DNA of 64,000 bases from Actinoplanes ianthinogenes. Lineage in GTDB: Bacteria > Actinomycetota > Actinomycetes > Mycobacteriales > Micromonosporaceae. The position numbers were made by a program, and so were the translations under genes. The stretch is from positions 9,802,501-9,866,500 of the forward strand of contig NZ_AP023356.1 in the NCBI RefSeq assembly GCF_018324205.1, read 5' to 3'. Of this stretch, positions 8,824 to 17,092 are shown piece by piece; the first letter of the stretch is position 1; every line of letters starts with the position of its first letter. The notes under the pieces are model-generated. The model searched no databases. It was not told where the DNA came from and was given only the letters and a program-made list of their open reading frames with translations.

Positions 8824-10092
8824 ATGCACCGACGAACACTGCTCACCGGCGCCGGCGCCGCCGCGGTGGCGACGATGACCACCGGCGCCGGCACGCCCTG
8901 GCGGACCGGGATCGCCGCCCTGCACGACGCGATGGCGGCCCGCGTCGCGCGGGGCGACCTGGTCGGTGCCGTCTATCTGGTCGAACACCGCGGGCGCCGG
9001 CACGTCGGCACCGTCGGGACCGTGGCGCTCGACAGCACCGAGCCGTTGCGCCGCGGCACGCCGTTCCGGATCGCCTCGCTGACCAAACCGATCGTCGCGG
9101 CGGCCGCCATGATGCTCGTCGAGGACGGCCGGCTGGCCCTGGACCAGCCGGTCGACCGGCTCCTCCCGGCGCTGGCCGACCGGCGTGTCCTCACCCGGCT
9201 CGACGCGCCGCTCGATCAGACCGTCCCGGCGGTGCGCCCGATCACGGTGGAGGACCTGCTGACCTTCCGGATGGGGCACGGCATCATCTTCGAACCCGAG
9301 GTGCAGCCGCCGTACCCGATCATCACCAGGGCCGACGAGTTGCAGCTGGTGCTCGCGCAACCGGATCCGCGTACGCCGCTCGGCCCCGACGAGTGGATCC
9401 GGCGGTTCGGCACGCTGCCGCTGATGTGCCAGCCCGGCACCCGGTGGCAGTACAACACCGGCTCGCTGGTGCTCGGCGTGCTGATCGCCCGGGCCGCCGG
9501 CCAGCCGCTCGGCGAGTTCCTGCGCCGGCGGATCTTCCAGCCGCTGGGCATGGACCACACCGGCTTCTCGCTGCCACCCGCCGAGGCGCACCGGCTCCCC
9601 GGCCTGTACGCGACCGACCCGGCCACCGGACAGCTCACGCCGCAGCCCGGCTCCCGGCCGGAGGAGTGGGCCCGGCCGCCCGCCTTCCCGTCCGGCGCCG
9701 CCGGGCTGGCCACGACAATCGACGACTACGCCGCCTTCAGCCGGTTCCTGCGCGACCGGGGCGTCCACCACGGCCGGCGGCTGCTGTCGCCCGCATCGGT
9801 ACGGCTGCTGACCACCAACCATCTGACCACCCGGCAACTCGCCGAGGCCGGCGCGTTCCCGCTCCAGGGCCGCGGCTGGGGATACGGCATGGCCGTCAGC
9901 GTCGTGCCGGACGCCGTCTCCGAGCCCGGCCGCTACGGCTGGGAGGGCGGATACGGCACCGTCTGGTTCACCGACCCGAACCGCGACCTCACCGCGATCG
10001 CCCTCACCCAGACCGTGGACTTCCTGTTCAACGGCGCCGCCGACGAGTTCCAGCGCCTGGCCGCGGCCACGGTCGGACCTGGAGCTAGCTGA
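8824..10092 (+). CDS. Exported serine hydrolase, beta-lactamase/class C esterase family
   Basis: This is a 422-residue protein starting at ATG 8824, with GAGAGGGGACC ahead of it. It begins MHRRTLLTGAGAAAVATM, a Tat-like signal although only HRR precedes the hydrophobic core. The catalytic SxxK motif is FRIASLTKP (about residue 83-91) and the YxN motif is WQYNTGSL (about 212). C-terminal glycine-rich GWEGGYGTVWFTDP replaces the KTG box, as in EstB-type esterases and D-aminopeptidases. It is probably an exported esterase or peptidase rather than an antibiotic-resistance enzyme. Its 3' end overlaps the convergent lipoate ligase-like gene by 8 bp. Confidence 0.85.
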   Translation: MHRRTLLTGAGAAAVATMTTGAGTPWRTGIAALHDAMAARVARGDLVGAVYLVEHRGRRHVGTVGTVALDSTEPLRRGTPFRIASLTKPIVAAAAMMLVEDGRLALDQPVDRLLPALADRRVLTRLDAPLDQTVPAVRPITVEDLLTFRMGHGIIFEPEVQPPYPIITRADELQLVLAQPDPRTPLGPDEWIRRFGTLPLMCQPGTRWQYNTGSLVLGVLIARAAGQPLGEFLRRRIFQPLGMDHTGFSLPPAEAHRLPGLYATDPATGQLTPQPGSRPEEWARPPAFPSGAAGLATTIDDYAAFSRFLRDRGVHHGRRLLSPASVRLLTTNHLTTRQLAEAGAFPLQGRGWGYGMAVSVVPDAVSEPGRYGWEGGYGTVWFTDPNRDLTAIALTQTVDFLFNGAADEFQRLAAATVGPGAS

Positions 10093-10786
10093 GCGGACCG
10101 GTCGCCATCCACGATGGCAGGGCGACCGGCGGGCCGATCAGTCCATAAGCGTCCAGGACAGCCGCCCGGACCCCTTCCACGGTCACTGCCGGGGCGCGGT
10201 CCGCGATGGCCCCCACGGTCGCCGGATCGAATTCATAACCCAATGCGGCGTACGCCGTGAGCAGCGCCCCGCGCAGCACGGCCGAGCCGGTCACCTGGAT
10301 CACCGTGCTGAACAGCCAGCCGTCCCGGGTGATCCGCTGCGCCGACCCGGCGAGCTTCGCCGAGCCGTCGTTGATGCTGTACTCGCCCGGGCAGTACTCC
10401 CCCGGGACCGCGCCGACGTGGGCGTCGACACCGAGCCGGGCGAGCATCGCGGCGTGCATGGCGGCGAAGTGCTGGAACCGCCCGGCCGGGTCCGGCGGCT
10501 GCGGCCCGGACCGGTGCACGTGGTCGATGATCACGCTGCCCCGATGCTGGGCGGCGAGGCTGCCACCCTGCGGCCGGACCACCGGGGCGAACCCGGCCGA
10601 GCGGACGGCGGCGACGGCCCGCTGGTAACCGGGACGCAGCGTGTCGCGGCGGCTGAACGCCGCGGTCGGCGCCGGCGAGTAGACCCGCACGATGTCCACG
10701 GCGTCGCCGATGCCGTGCCGCAGCAGCAGCGGCCCGAGGGCGGCGTCGAAGTCCGGGTCGCCGTCGCCGGCGTCGACCAGGATCAC
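10085..10786 (-). CDS. Lipoate-protein ligase A-like (biotin/lipoate A/B transferase fold)
   Basis: This is a 233-residue product starting at GTG 10786, overlapping the E2 stop as GTGA. The family features are a substrate-pocket loop PVVRPQGGSLAAQHRGSVII and NDGSAKLAGSAQR, which contains the conserved lysine of the lipoate/octanoate ligase and transferase family. Its place as the last gene of the branched-chain dehydrogenase operon suggests it attaches lipoyl or octanoyl groups to the lipoyl domain of the neighbouring E2. An amidotransferase or decayed function is possible. The short C-terminal region lacks a full LplA accessory domain. Confidence 0.8.
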   Translation of the reverse strand: MILVDAGDGDPDFDAALGPLLLRHGIGDAVDIVRVYSPAPTAAFSRRDTLRPGYQRAVAAVRSAGFAPVVRPQGGSLAAQHRGSVIIDHVHRSGPQPPDPAGRFQHFAAMHAAMLARLGVDAHVGAVPGEYCPGEYSINDGSAKLAGSAQRITRDGWLFSTVIQVTGSAVLRGALLTAYAALGYEFDPATVGAIADRAPAVTVEGVRAAVLDAYGLIGPPVALPSWMATGPLS

Positions 10787-12030
10787 AGGCGGGCGATCGC
10801 CGAGGCCGGGTTCTCGATCGCGTCGGCGACGCTGCGCATGAAGCCGGCCGCCGTGCCGCCGTCGCAGACCCGGTGATCGAAGACGAAGCTCATCTGCGTG
10901 ATCTTACGAACGCAGAGCTCGCCGTCGACCACCCACGGCCGATCGAGCATCCGGCCGAAGCCGAGGATCGCCACCTGCGGGTGATTGATGATCGCCGCGC
11001 TGCCGTCAACTCCCAGATTGCCGTAGTTGTTGAGCGTGAACGTGCCGGCCGCCAGCTCCTGAGCGGTGGCCTTACCGGCCCGGGCGGCCGCGGTCACCCG
11101 GCGGATCTCCTCGCCGAGCCGGGTGGTGGTCATCGACTCCGCGCCGAGCACCGCCGGCACGACCAGGCCGCGCTCGCCCTGCACCGCGATGCCCAGGTCG
11201 ATCCGGTCGTACTCGACGATCTCCTGGCGCTCGGCGTCGAACCGGGCGTTGAGCACCGGGTAGGCGCGCAGCGCGGCGACGGTGAAGCGGGCCAGGTAGG
11301 CGAGCAGGCCGGGACCGTCCGGGTTGCTCTCCCGCAGCCGCCACAGCGCGGTGGCGTCCACGTCGACCCAGACGGTCGCCTCCGGGATCTCGGCGCGGCT
11401 GCGGCTCAACGCGGCCGTCGCGGCCTTGCGGAACCCGGTCAGCGGGGTCCGGCGCTCCCCGGTGGCCGCGGCGGCCGCAGCGGGCTTGACCATCGCCCGT
11501 TCCACGTCGGCGCGGGTGATCACGCCACCCCGGCCGGTCGGCTCCACCGTGGTCAGGTCGACGCCGTTGCTGCGGGCGAGGTTGCGCACCAGCGGCGAGA
11601 TCACTTGCGGCGGCCGCCCTGACCCGGTCGCGGCCGGAGAACCGGTAACGGCCGGAGCACCGGTCGCGGCGCGAGGCCGGGGACGGCGGTGCCGGTGCCG
11701 GGCCGGCGTGTCGCTGGTGCCGTATCCGACGAGGACGTTGCCGGAGCCGGCCCGCTCCTCCTCCCGGTAGGCGTCGGCCGCCGGCGAGGAGGCCGCTTCC
11801 ACGCTGATCAGAGGTTCGCCGACGGCGAGCGTGCTGCCCGCTTTCGCGTGCAGCGTGCACACCCGTCCGGCGTACGGCGACGGCACCTCCACCACGGACT
11901 TCGCCGTTTCCACCTCGGCGATGCTCTGGTCCACCGCGACCTCGTCACCCTCGGCAACCAGCCACTGCACCACCTCCGCCTCGGTGAGGCCCTCGCCCAG
12001 ATCCGGCAGCACGAAGGTCTTCGTGGTCAT
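10783..12030 (-). CDS. bkdC: Dihydrolipoamide acyltransferase E2 of branched-chain 2-oxoacid dehydrogenase
   Basis: The 415-residue E2 has one lipoyl domain (about 1-80; lipoyl-lysine K44 in VETAKS). A Pro/Ala/Arg-rich linker follows, then a peripheral-subunit binding domain (SPLVRNLARSNGVDL to DVERAM). The C-terminal catalytic acyltransferase domain ends with the active-site DHRVCDGG. It moves branched acyl groups to CoA, making isobutyryl-, isovaleryl- and 2-methylbutyryl-CoA for iso/anteiso fatty acids and polyketide starters. Its ATG overlaps the E1beta stop by one base (TGATG), and its stop overlaps the ligase-like gene start, so translation is coupled. Confidence 0.92.
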   Translation of the reverse strand: MTTKTFVLPDLGEGLTEAEVVQWLVAEGDEVAVDQSIAEVETAKSVVEVPSPYAGRVCTLHAKAGSTLAVGEPLISVEAASSPAADAYREEERAGSGNVLVGYGTSDTPARHRHRRPRPRAATGAPAVTGSPAATGSGRPPQVISPLVRNLARSNGVDLTTVEPTGRGGVITRADVERAMVKPAAAAAATGERRTPLTGFRKAATAALSRSRAEIPEATVWVDVDATALWRLRESNPDGPGLLAYLARFTVAALRAYPVLNARFDAERQEIVEYDRIDLGIAVQGERGLVVPAVLGAESMTTTRLGEEIRRVTAAARAGKATAQELAAGTFTLNNYGNLGVDGSAAIINHPQVAILGFGRMLDRPWVVDGELCVRKITQMSFVFDHRVCDGGTAAGFMRSVADAIENPASAIARL

Positions 12031-13022
12031 CACTGCTCCCAGTTCAGGTCGTCGACGGCGTCGAGCACCCGGTCCACGCCGGGCAGCTGGAAGTGCTCCA
12101 GCTTCGGCGGCGGGTACGGGATGTCGAACCCGGTGACCCGCCGGACCGGCGCGGCCAGGCTGGTGAAGCAGCGTTCGGTCACCCGGGCGGCGATCTCCGC
12201 GGCGACTCCGGCGAACCCGGCCGACTCGGTGATCACCACGGCGCGGCCGGTGGAGCGGACCGCGGCGCACACCGTCTCGTCGTCGAACGGGACGATCGAG
12301 CGCAGGTCGACCACCTGGAGACTGCGGCCCTCGGTGGCGGCGACCTCGGCGGCCTCGATCGCCACGGGCAGGCTCGGGCCGTACGCGATGAGCGTCGCGT
12401 CGGTCCCGGACCGGCGGACCACCGCGGTCCCGATGCCGGGCGCCACGACCGGGAACTCGATCTCCTCCTTGCTCCAGTAGAGCTTCTTAGGCTCCAGGAA
12501 GACGACCGGGTCCGGGTTCGCGATCGCGGCCCGCAGCAGCGCGTACGCGTCGGTCGGCGTGGCCGGCGCGACCACCTGGAGGCCGGGCGTGTGCGCGTAG
12601 TACGCCTCCGACGAGTCGCAGTGGTGCTCGACCCCGCCGATGCCACCGGCGTACGGGACCCGGATCACCATCGGCAGCGGCACCCGGCCCCGGGTGCGGT
12701 TCCGCATCTTCGCGACGTGGCTGACGATCTGCTCGAACGCCGGGTAGGCGAACGCGTCGAACTGCATCTCGACGATCGGGCGCATGCCGTTCATCGCCAT
12801 CCCGACGGCCATCCCGACGATCCCGGACTCCGCGAGGGGCGTGTCGAAGCAGCGCTTCTCCCCGAACTCGGCGGTCAGCCCGTCGGTGATCCGGAAGACG
12901 CCGCCGAGCGCGCCGACGTCCTCGCCGAACAGCACCACCGACGGGTCCTCGGCCATGGCGTCCCGCAGCGCCTGGTTGAGGGCCTGCGCCATGGACAGCT
13001 TCTCGTGCACGACGGTGGTCAT
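12030..13022 (-). CDS. bkdB: Branched-chain 2-oxoacid dehydrogenase E1 beta subunit
   Basis: This is a 330-residue protein from ATG 13022, which overlaps the E1alpha stop by one base; the GTG just before it would add one residue. Family motifs are VVLFGEDVGALGGVFRITDG near the N terminus, GMRPIVEMQFDAFAYPAFEQ, RVPYAGGIGGVEHHCDSSEAYY in the middle and the transketolase C-terminal domain ending FDIPYPPPKLEHF. It pairs with E1alpha to form the alpha2beta2 TPP-dependent decarboxylase. Order and overlaps match actinomycete bkdABC operons. Confidence 0.92.
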   Translation of the reverse strand: MTTVVHEKLSMAQALNQALRDAMAEDPSVVLFGEDVGALGGVFRITDGLTAEFGEKRCFDTPLAESGIVGMAVGMAMNGMRPIVEMQFDAFAYPAFEQIVSHVAKMRNRTRGRVPLPMVIRVPYAGGIGGVEHHCDSSEAYYAHTPGLQVVAPATPTDAYALLRAAIANPDPVVFLEPKKLYWSKEEIEFPVVAPGIGTAVVRRSGTDATLIAYGPSLPVAIEAAEVAATEGRSLQVVDLRSIVPFDDETVCAAVRSTGRAVVITESAGFAGVAAEIAARVTERCFTSLAAPVRRVTGFDIPYPPPKLEHFQLPGVDRVLDAVDDLNWEQ

Positions 13023-14101
13023 CACTGGGCTCCTTCCCGGCTCAGCTCGTCCGCGATCAGGGCTTCCTGCTCACGCAGTTGCGCGGTGGGGCGCGCGTAG
13101 ACGTACGCAAAGAGGTCTTGGGGGTTGGGGGTGATGTCCTGGTTGAGACCGTCGCGCAGGTGTGCCGCCGCACGCTCGGCCTCGGCCGTGAAACCGGACT
13201 CGACGTCGGCGGTCAGCGCGCCGCGGTCGCGCAGGTAGGTCTGGAGGCGGGTGATCGGGTCGCGGGGCAGCCAGGCGGCCACGTCGGCCTCGTCGCGGTA
13301 TCGGGTGGCGTCGTCGGCGTTGGTGTGCGCCTGCATCCGGTAGGTGTGCGCCTCGACGAGCTGCGGGCCCTCGCCGGCGCGGGCCCGGGCCACCGCGGCG
13401 CCGAGCACGGTGAGCAGGGCGGCCATGTCGTTGCCGTCGACCCGCTCGCCGGGCATGCCGTATCCGACGCCCTTGTGCGCGAGCGACGGCGCGTGGGTCT
13501 GGCGGGACAGCGGGACGCTGATCGCGTACTCGTTGTTCTGCACGAAGAAGACCACCGGGGCCTGGAAGACCGCGGCGAAGTTGAGCGCCTCGTGGAAATC
13601 ACCCTCGCTGGTGCCGCCGTCGCCGCACATCGCCATCACCACGGTCGGCTCGTCGCGCAGCCGGGCCGCGTGCGCCACGCCGACCGCGTGCGGCAGCTGG
13701 GTGGCCAGCGGCGTGGTGTGCGGGGCGACCCGGTGCTCGGTCGGGTCGTACCCACAGTGCCAGTCACCCTTGAGCAGGCTGAGCGCCTCGACCGGGTCGA
13801 CCCCCTTGACCACCGCGGCGACCGTGTCGCGGTATGTCGGGAACAGCCAGTCGTCCGCGTCGAGGACCTGCGCGGCCGCGACCTGGCACGCCTCCTGGCC
13901 GTGCGAGGACGGGTAGACGGCCAGCCGGCCCTGCCGGACCAGGGCGTACGCCTGATCGTTGAGCCGGCGAGCGGTGATCAGCGCCCCGAGCGAGCGGAGC
14001 AGGGTGGCGTCGTCCGGAACGACGCCGACGGCTTTCCCGTCGGGGTCGATGAGGGTCACGGGGGTGTCGGACGGCAAGAGCCGGCGTGGGTCAGGCGTCA
14101 T
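13022..14101 (-). CDS. bkdA: Branched-chain 2-oxoacid dehydrogenase E1 alpha subunit
   Basis: This is a 359-residue protein, first gene of the operon, from ATG 14101. The thiamine-pyrophosphate motif is complete: GDGGTSEGDFHEALNF, then FFVQNNEYAIS, i.e. the GDG-x(n)-NN signature. The sequence YPSSHGQEACQVAAAQVL and the phosphorylation-loop-like YRMQAHTNADDATRYR support the BCKDH rather than pyruvate branch. It decarboxylates 2-oxoacids derived from valine, leucine and isoleucine. The gene is divergent from an Lrp-type regulator 131 bp away. An inverted repeat in that gap could be the control site. Confidence 0.92.
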   Translation of the reverse strand: MTPDPRRLLPSDTPVTLIDPDGKAVGVVPDDATLLRSLGALITARRLNDQAYALVRQGRLAVYPSSHGQEACQVAAAQVLDADDWLFPTYRDTVAAVVKGVDPVEALSLLKGDWHCGYDPTEHRVAPHTTPLATQLPHAVGVAHAARLRDEPTVVMAMCGDGGTSEGDFHEALNFAAVFQAPVVFFVQNNEYAISVPLSRQTHAPSLAHKGVGYGMPGERVDGNDMAALLTVLGAAVARARAGEGPQLVEAHTYRMQAHTNADDATRYRDEADVAAWLPRDPITRLQTYLRDRGALTADVESGFTAEAERAAAHLRDGLNQDITPNPQDLFAYVYARPTAQLREQEALIADELSREGAQ

Positions 14102-14113
14102 GCCGATATCGTG

Positions 14114-14148
14114 TGTCCCGCGTCACGAATGTTCCATATCCTGGGACA
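14114..14148. promoter_or_regulatory. Candidate operator between bkdA and the Lrp-type gene
   Basis: TGTCCC (14114-14119) and GGGACA (14143-14148) form an inverted repeat around an AT-richer centre containing ATGTTCCATAT. It lies in the 131-bp divergent promoter region, where an Lrp/AsnC regulator would be expected to bind. The arms are short, so this is tentative. Confidence 0.35.
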
Positions 14149-14232
14149 GATCGAGAAGATTGCGTTCCACGGGAGCCCGTGGAGAGCCAAACGTCCAGCC
14201 GGGCGGCCGATCGGACAGGGAGTTGAAGACAG

Positions 14233-14676
14233 GTGGTCAGCGGTCTCGACGACATCGATCAGCGGATCCTCGCCGAGCTCGGCCGGGACGGGCGGATGCC
14301 GATCCGGCAGCTCGCCGAGACGCTGCACATCTCGCGGGCCAACGCGTACGCCCGGGTGCAGCGGCTGCGCGAGACCAACGTGATCCGCGGCTTCCGCGCC
14401 GACATCGACCACGTGGCCGCCGGGATGGGCACGTCGGCGTACGTGACGGTGAACCTGCACCAGGCGGACTGGCGGCCGGTCGGCGAGCTGCTGCGCCGGC
14501 TGCCCGGGGTGGTGCACATCGCGCTGGTCGGCGGCGAGTTCGACGTGATCCTGCTGGTGCGGGCGAAGGACAACGCGGACCTGCGGCGGCTGGTCCTCGA
14601 CGAGATCCAGGGCATGCCGGGCGTGGTCAACACGCGGACCCTGCTGGTGTTCGAAGAGTTCGAACCCCCGGCGTGA
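14233..14676 (+). CDS. bkdR: Lrp/AsnC-family regulator of the bkd operon
   Basis: This is a 147-residue protein starting at GTG 14233. The N-terminal winged helix is clear (LDDIDQRILAELGRDGRMPI to RVQRLRETNVIRGF). The C-terminal RAM ligand-binding domain has GVVHIALVGGEFDVILLVRA and PGVVNTRTLLVFEE. Lrp-type proteins sense amino acids. Divergent placement next to bkdABC is the classic bkdR arrangement, so it probably controls branched-chain amino acid breakdown according to amino-acid levels and its own synthesis. The symbol is assigned from context. Confidence 0.88.
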   Translation: MVSGLDDIDQRILAELGRDGRMPIRQLAETLHISRANAYARVQRLRETNVIRGFRADIDHVAAGMGTSAYVTVNLHQADWRPVGELLRRLPGVVHIALVGGEFDVILLVRAKDNADLRRLVLDEIQGMPGVVNTRTLLVFEEFEPPA

Positions 14677-14722
14677 TCTTCAGTAGAATTCCGCACGAAA
14701 CAGTCAGGAGAGGCGGGGCGAC

Positions 14723-15172
14723 ATGAGCGGTGTGAATCGGCGGGCGGTGCTCGGTGCCGTCGGGGCGGGAGCGGTGCTGGCCGGGTGCGGTTCGAAAGAC
14801 GACGACACCACCGGCGGCGGGGACACCGGGACCAGCGCGACGACGGCGCCCGCCACCGAGGCGACGACCACCGCCGCCCCCTCCTCCGGCGGCGCCGCCC
14901 TGGCCAAGGCGTCGGATGTGCCGGTCGGTGGCGGGCTGATCACCGACACGCTGGTGGTGACGCAGCCGGAGGCGGGGACGTTCAAGGCGTTCAGCAACGT
15001 CTGCACGCATCAGGGCTGCAAAGTCGCCGAGGTGGCCGACAAGCTGATCAGGTGCAAGTGCCACAACAGCACGTTCGACATCGCCACCGGCGCGCCGACC
15101 GGTGGGCCCGCGCAGAAACCGCTGACCGAGACGGCCGTCAAGGAGTCCGGCGGCAGCATCGTGGCGGCCTGA
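14723..15172 (+). CDS. Rieske (2Fe-2S) lipoprotein
   Basis: This is a 149-residue protein with AGGAGAGG ahead of the ATG. It starts MSGVNRRAVLGAVGAG, a Tat-like signal, and continues AVLAGCGS with a lipobox, then a Ser/Thr/Ala-rich linker to about residue 55. The Rieske cluster ligands are all present: CTHQGC and CKCHNS, separated by about 12 residues. Such small exported Rieske proteins are thought to carry electrons at the outer face of the membrane, anchored by lipid. No partner enzyme is adjacent. It follows the Lrp gene by 46 bp but may have its own promoter. Confidence 0.9.
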   Translation: MSGVNRRAVLGAVGAGAVLAGCGSKDDDTTGGGDTGTSATTAPATEATTTAAPSSGGAALAKASDVPVGGGLITDTLVVTQPEAGTFKAFSNVCTHQGCKVAEVADKLIRCKCHNSTFDIATGAPTGGPAQKPLTETAVKESGGSIVAA

Positions 15173-15239
15173 CCAATTCGGGTGAATTACCCGGAAGTGC
15201 GGCGCTCAACGGCCCCTTCTGCCCCAGAATGTCAGCACC

Positions 15240-16235
15240 ATGGACTCTCTCCGGGCTCCCCGCATGCTGGCCGCCGCCGTCGTCATCGTGGCGGCATCCC
15301 TCCCCCTCGCCATGTCACCGCCCGCTGCGCGGGCGCAGGCCGCACCGGACGGCCGCATCCCCCTGTCCGTGCTGCGTGAGGCCACTCTGGACGTCCCGGC
15401 CTGGCCGGCCGACGACCTGCAGGGCCCGTCCGGCAGGGTGCGCTTCCACCTCGGCGAGGCGCCGGTCGAGCCGCGGACCGTGCCCGACGGCCGGCCACCG
15501 TACGGTGACACGGTCACGATCCTGGCGGTGACGTACGGCGACGTCGACCACGACGGGGTGGACGAGACGATCGTGGTGCTGGGCTGCCTGATCGAGGGCG
15601 GCAGCAAGCAGATCGTCGCCTACGACCGCGACCCGGCCGGGGCCATCGTCTTGCTGGGCCGGGTGGCCGCCACCACCGGCGAGGTCCGCGACATCCGCAA
15701 CGCCGGCGTCCGGGTCGGTGACACCGGCGTGGTCACCGCACCGGTCGCGGACTACCAGCGCTGCTGCGCCGACGCCACCCCGCAGATCTGGCAGACCCGC
15801 GGGTACGCCCTGCGCCACGACCGCTTCGTCCAGGTCAGCGGCCCGACCCGGATGCCGGTCAACCCGCACGTGACCGAGACCCGGGTGAGCGCCGGCCCGC
15901 TGACCCTCGGGCCGCCGGACCACGGTTACCGGTACGGCACGGTCGACGTGACCGTCACGCACCGCCGCGGCGCCGTCCCCCGGCAGGTCAGCCTGCTGTT
16001 CTACCCACCGGCGGGCCTGCGCCGCACCGGCGACTGGCCGAAGACGACCGCCGAGCCGGACTCGTTCAGCGTCACGGTCGCCGCACCCCCGGCCGGCGGC
16101 AGCGTGACGCACACGTTCGCCTTCCGCCGCCCGGCCGCGGCCACCGGCGGCGAGCTGCCGATCGGGCTCGCCACGATCCCCGAGCTGAACCCGGCGATCC
16201 CGTGGAGCGTCGACACCACCGCCCCGATCCGCTGA
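15240..16235 (+). CDS. Secreted hypothetical protein
   Basis: This is a 331-residue protein with a Sec signal peptide (MDSLRAPRMLAAAVVIVAAS, cleavage likely after AARAQA near residue 34). The first part contains TYGDVDHDGVDETIVVL, an EF-hand/FG-GAP-like calcium-binding segment seen in VCBS-type or LppP/LprE-like secreted proteins. The rest is beta-rich, with a CC pair near residue 178. No catalytic motif is recognised. It is monocistronic between the Rieske gene and a methyltransferase gene. Confidence 0.7.
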   Translation: MDSLRAPRMLAAAVVIVAASLPLAMSPPAARAQAAPDGRIPLSVLREATLDVPAWPADDLQGPSGRVRFHLGEAPVEPRTVPDGRPPYGDTVTILAVTYGDVDHDGVDETIVVLGCLIEGGSKQIVAYDRDPAGAIVLLGRVAATTGEVRDIRNAGVRVGDTGVVTAPVADYQRCCADATPQIWQTRGYALRHDRFVQVSGPTRMPVNPHVTETRVSAGPLTLGPPDHGYRYGTVDVTVTHRRGAVPRQVSLLFYPPAGLRRTGDWPKTTAEPDSFSVTVAAPPAGGSVTHTFAFRRPAAATGGELPIGLATIPELNPAIPWSVDTTAPIR

Positions 16236-16259
16236 CCGACGGTCAGTACAGTGCGCGGC

Positions 16260-17024
16260 ATGATGCCTGACGCCGCGTATTTCGATCAGTGGTACGGCGA
16301 CATGGTCGCCTCACCCGCCCGGGACGCGATCATCATCCGGGCCATGGGACTGCCGCCGGAGCTTCAGGACGTCGGCACGCTCACCGGGCCAGGTCTCGCC
16401 GAGGTGACCGAGGAGCTGCGCCTGCCGGCGGGCGGGCTGCTGCTCGACGTGGCGTGCGGCCGCGGGGCGTACGGGATCGAGGTCGCCCGGCGGACCGGCG
16501 CCCGCCTGATCGGCGTGGACTTCTCCGCGGTGGCCGTGGAGCAGGCCCGGTCGATCGGCGCCCGGCGGCTGCCCGCCGGCCGGGCCGAGTTCCGGGTCGG
16601 GACGCTGCTGGCGACCGGCCTGCCCGGCGGTGCCGCGGACGGGCTGATGTGCGTGGACGCGGTGCAGTTCGGTGAGCCGCCGGTGGCCGCGCTGCGCGAG
16701 TTCGCTCGGCTCCTGAAACCCGGCGGCCGGCTCGCCCTGACCTGCTGGGAGGCCGTCGATCCGGCGGACGACCGGGTGCCGCCGCGGATCAAGGCGGTGC
16801 ACCTTCAGCGGGATCTGCCCGAGGCCGGCTTCACCGACGTCCGGGTGCACGAGCGGCCGGTGTGGCGCGAGGCCGAGCGGGTGATGTGGGAGGCGGCGCT
16901 CGCGGCGCCCGGCTCGGACCCGGCGGTGCGGTCCCTGCAGGCCGAGGGGCGGCGCTCGCTGGAGACCTTCGACTCGCTGCGGCGCGTGTTCGCCACCGCC
17001 ACCGCGCCCGGCCCGGAACGATAA
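16260..17024 (+). CDS. Class I SAM-dependent methyltransferase
   Basis: This is a 254-residue protein from ATG 16260; a second ATG follows at once, and an in-frame GTG lies 9 bp upstream. Motif I is LLLDVACGRGAYGIEVARR, followed by LIGVDFSAVAVEQAR with the acidic residue. DGLMCVDAVQFGEP and LLKPGGRLALTCWE match motifs II and III of the Methyltransf_11/25 fold. The layout resembles ubiquinone/sterol-type small-molecule methyltransferases, with substrate unknown. It is transcribed alone, between the secreted protein and a GNAT gene. Confidence 0.82.
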   Translation: MMPDAAYFDQWYGDMVASPARDAIIIRAMGLPPELQDVGTLTGPGLAEVTEELRLPAGGLLLDVACGRGAYGIEVARRTGARLIGVDFSAVAVEQARSIGARRLPAGRAEFRVGTLLATGLPGGAADGLMCVDAVQFGEPPVAALREFARLLKPGGRLALTCWEAVDPADDRVPPRIKAVHLQRDLPEAGFTDVRVHERPVWREAERVMWEAALAAPGSDPAVRSLQAEGRRSLETFDSLRRVFATATAPGPER

Positions 17025-17092
17025 CCGAGACCTTAAGCGACGGTGCGATCTTTCGCATTGTTCCCGGCGGGGGCCGCGACGATCGTAGGTCC

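Noticed and set aside
8824-10092. Serine hydrolase as a true beta-lactamase
   Set aside because: SxxK and YxN are present but the KTG box is not. The sequence resembles EstB-type esterases/peptidases, so resistance cannot be claimed.
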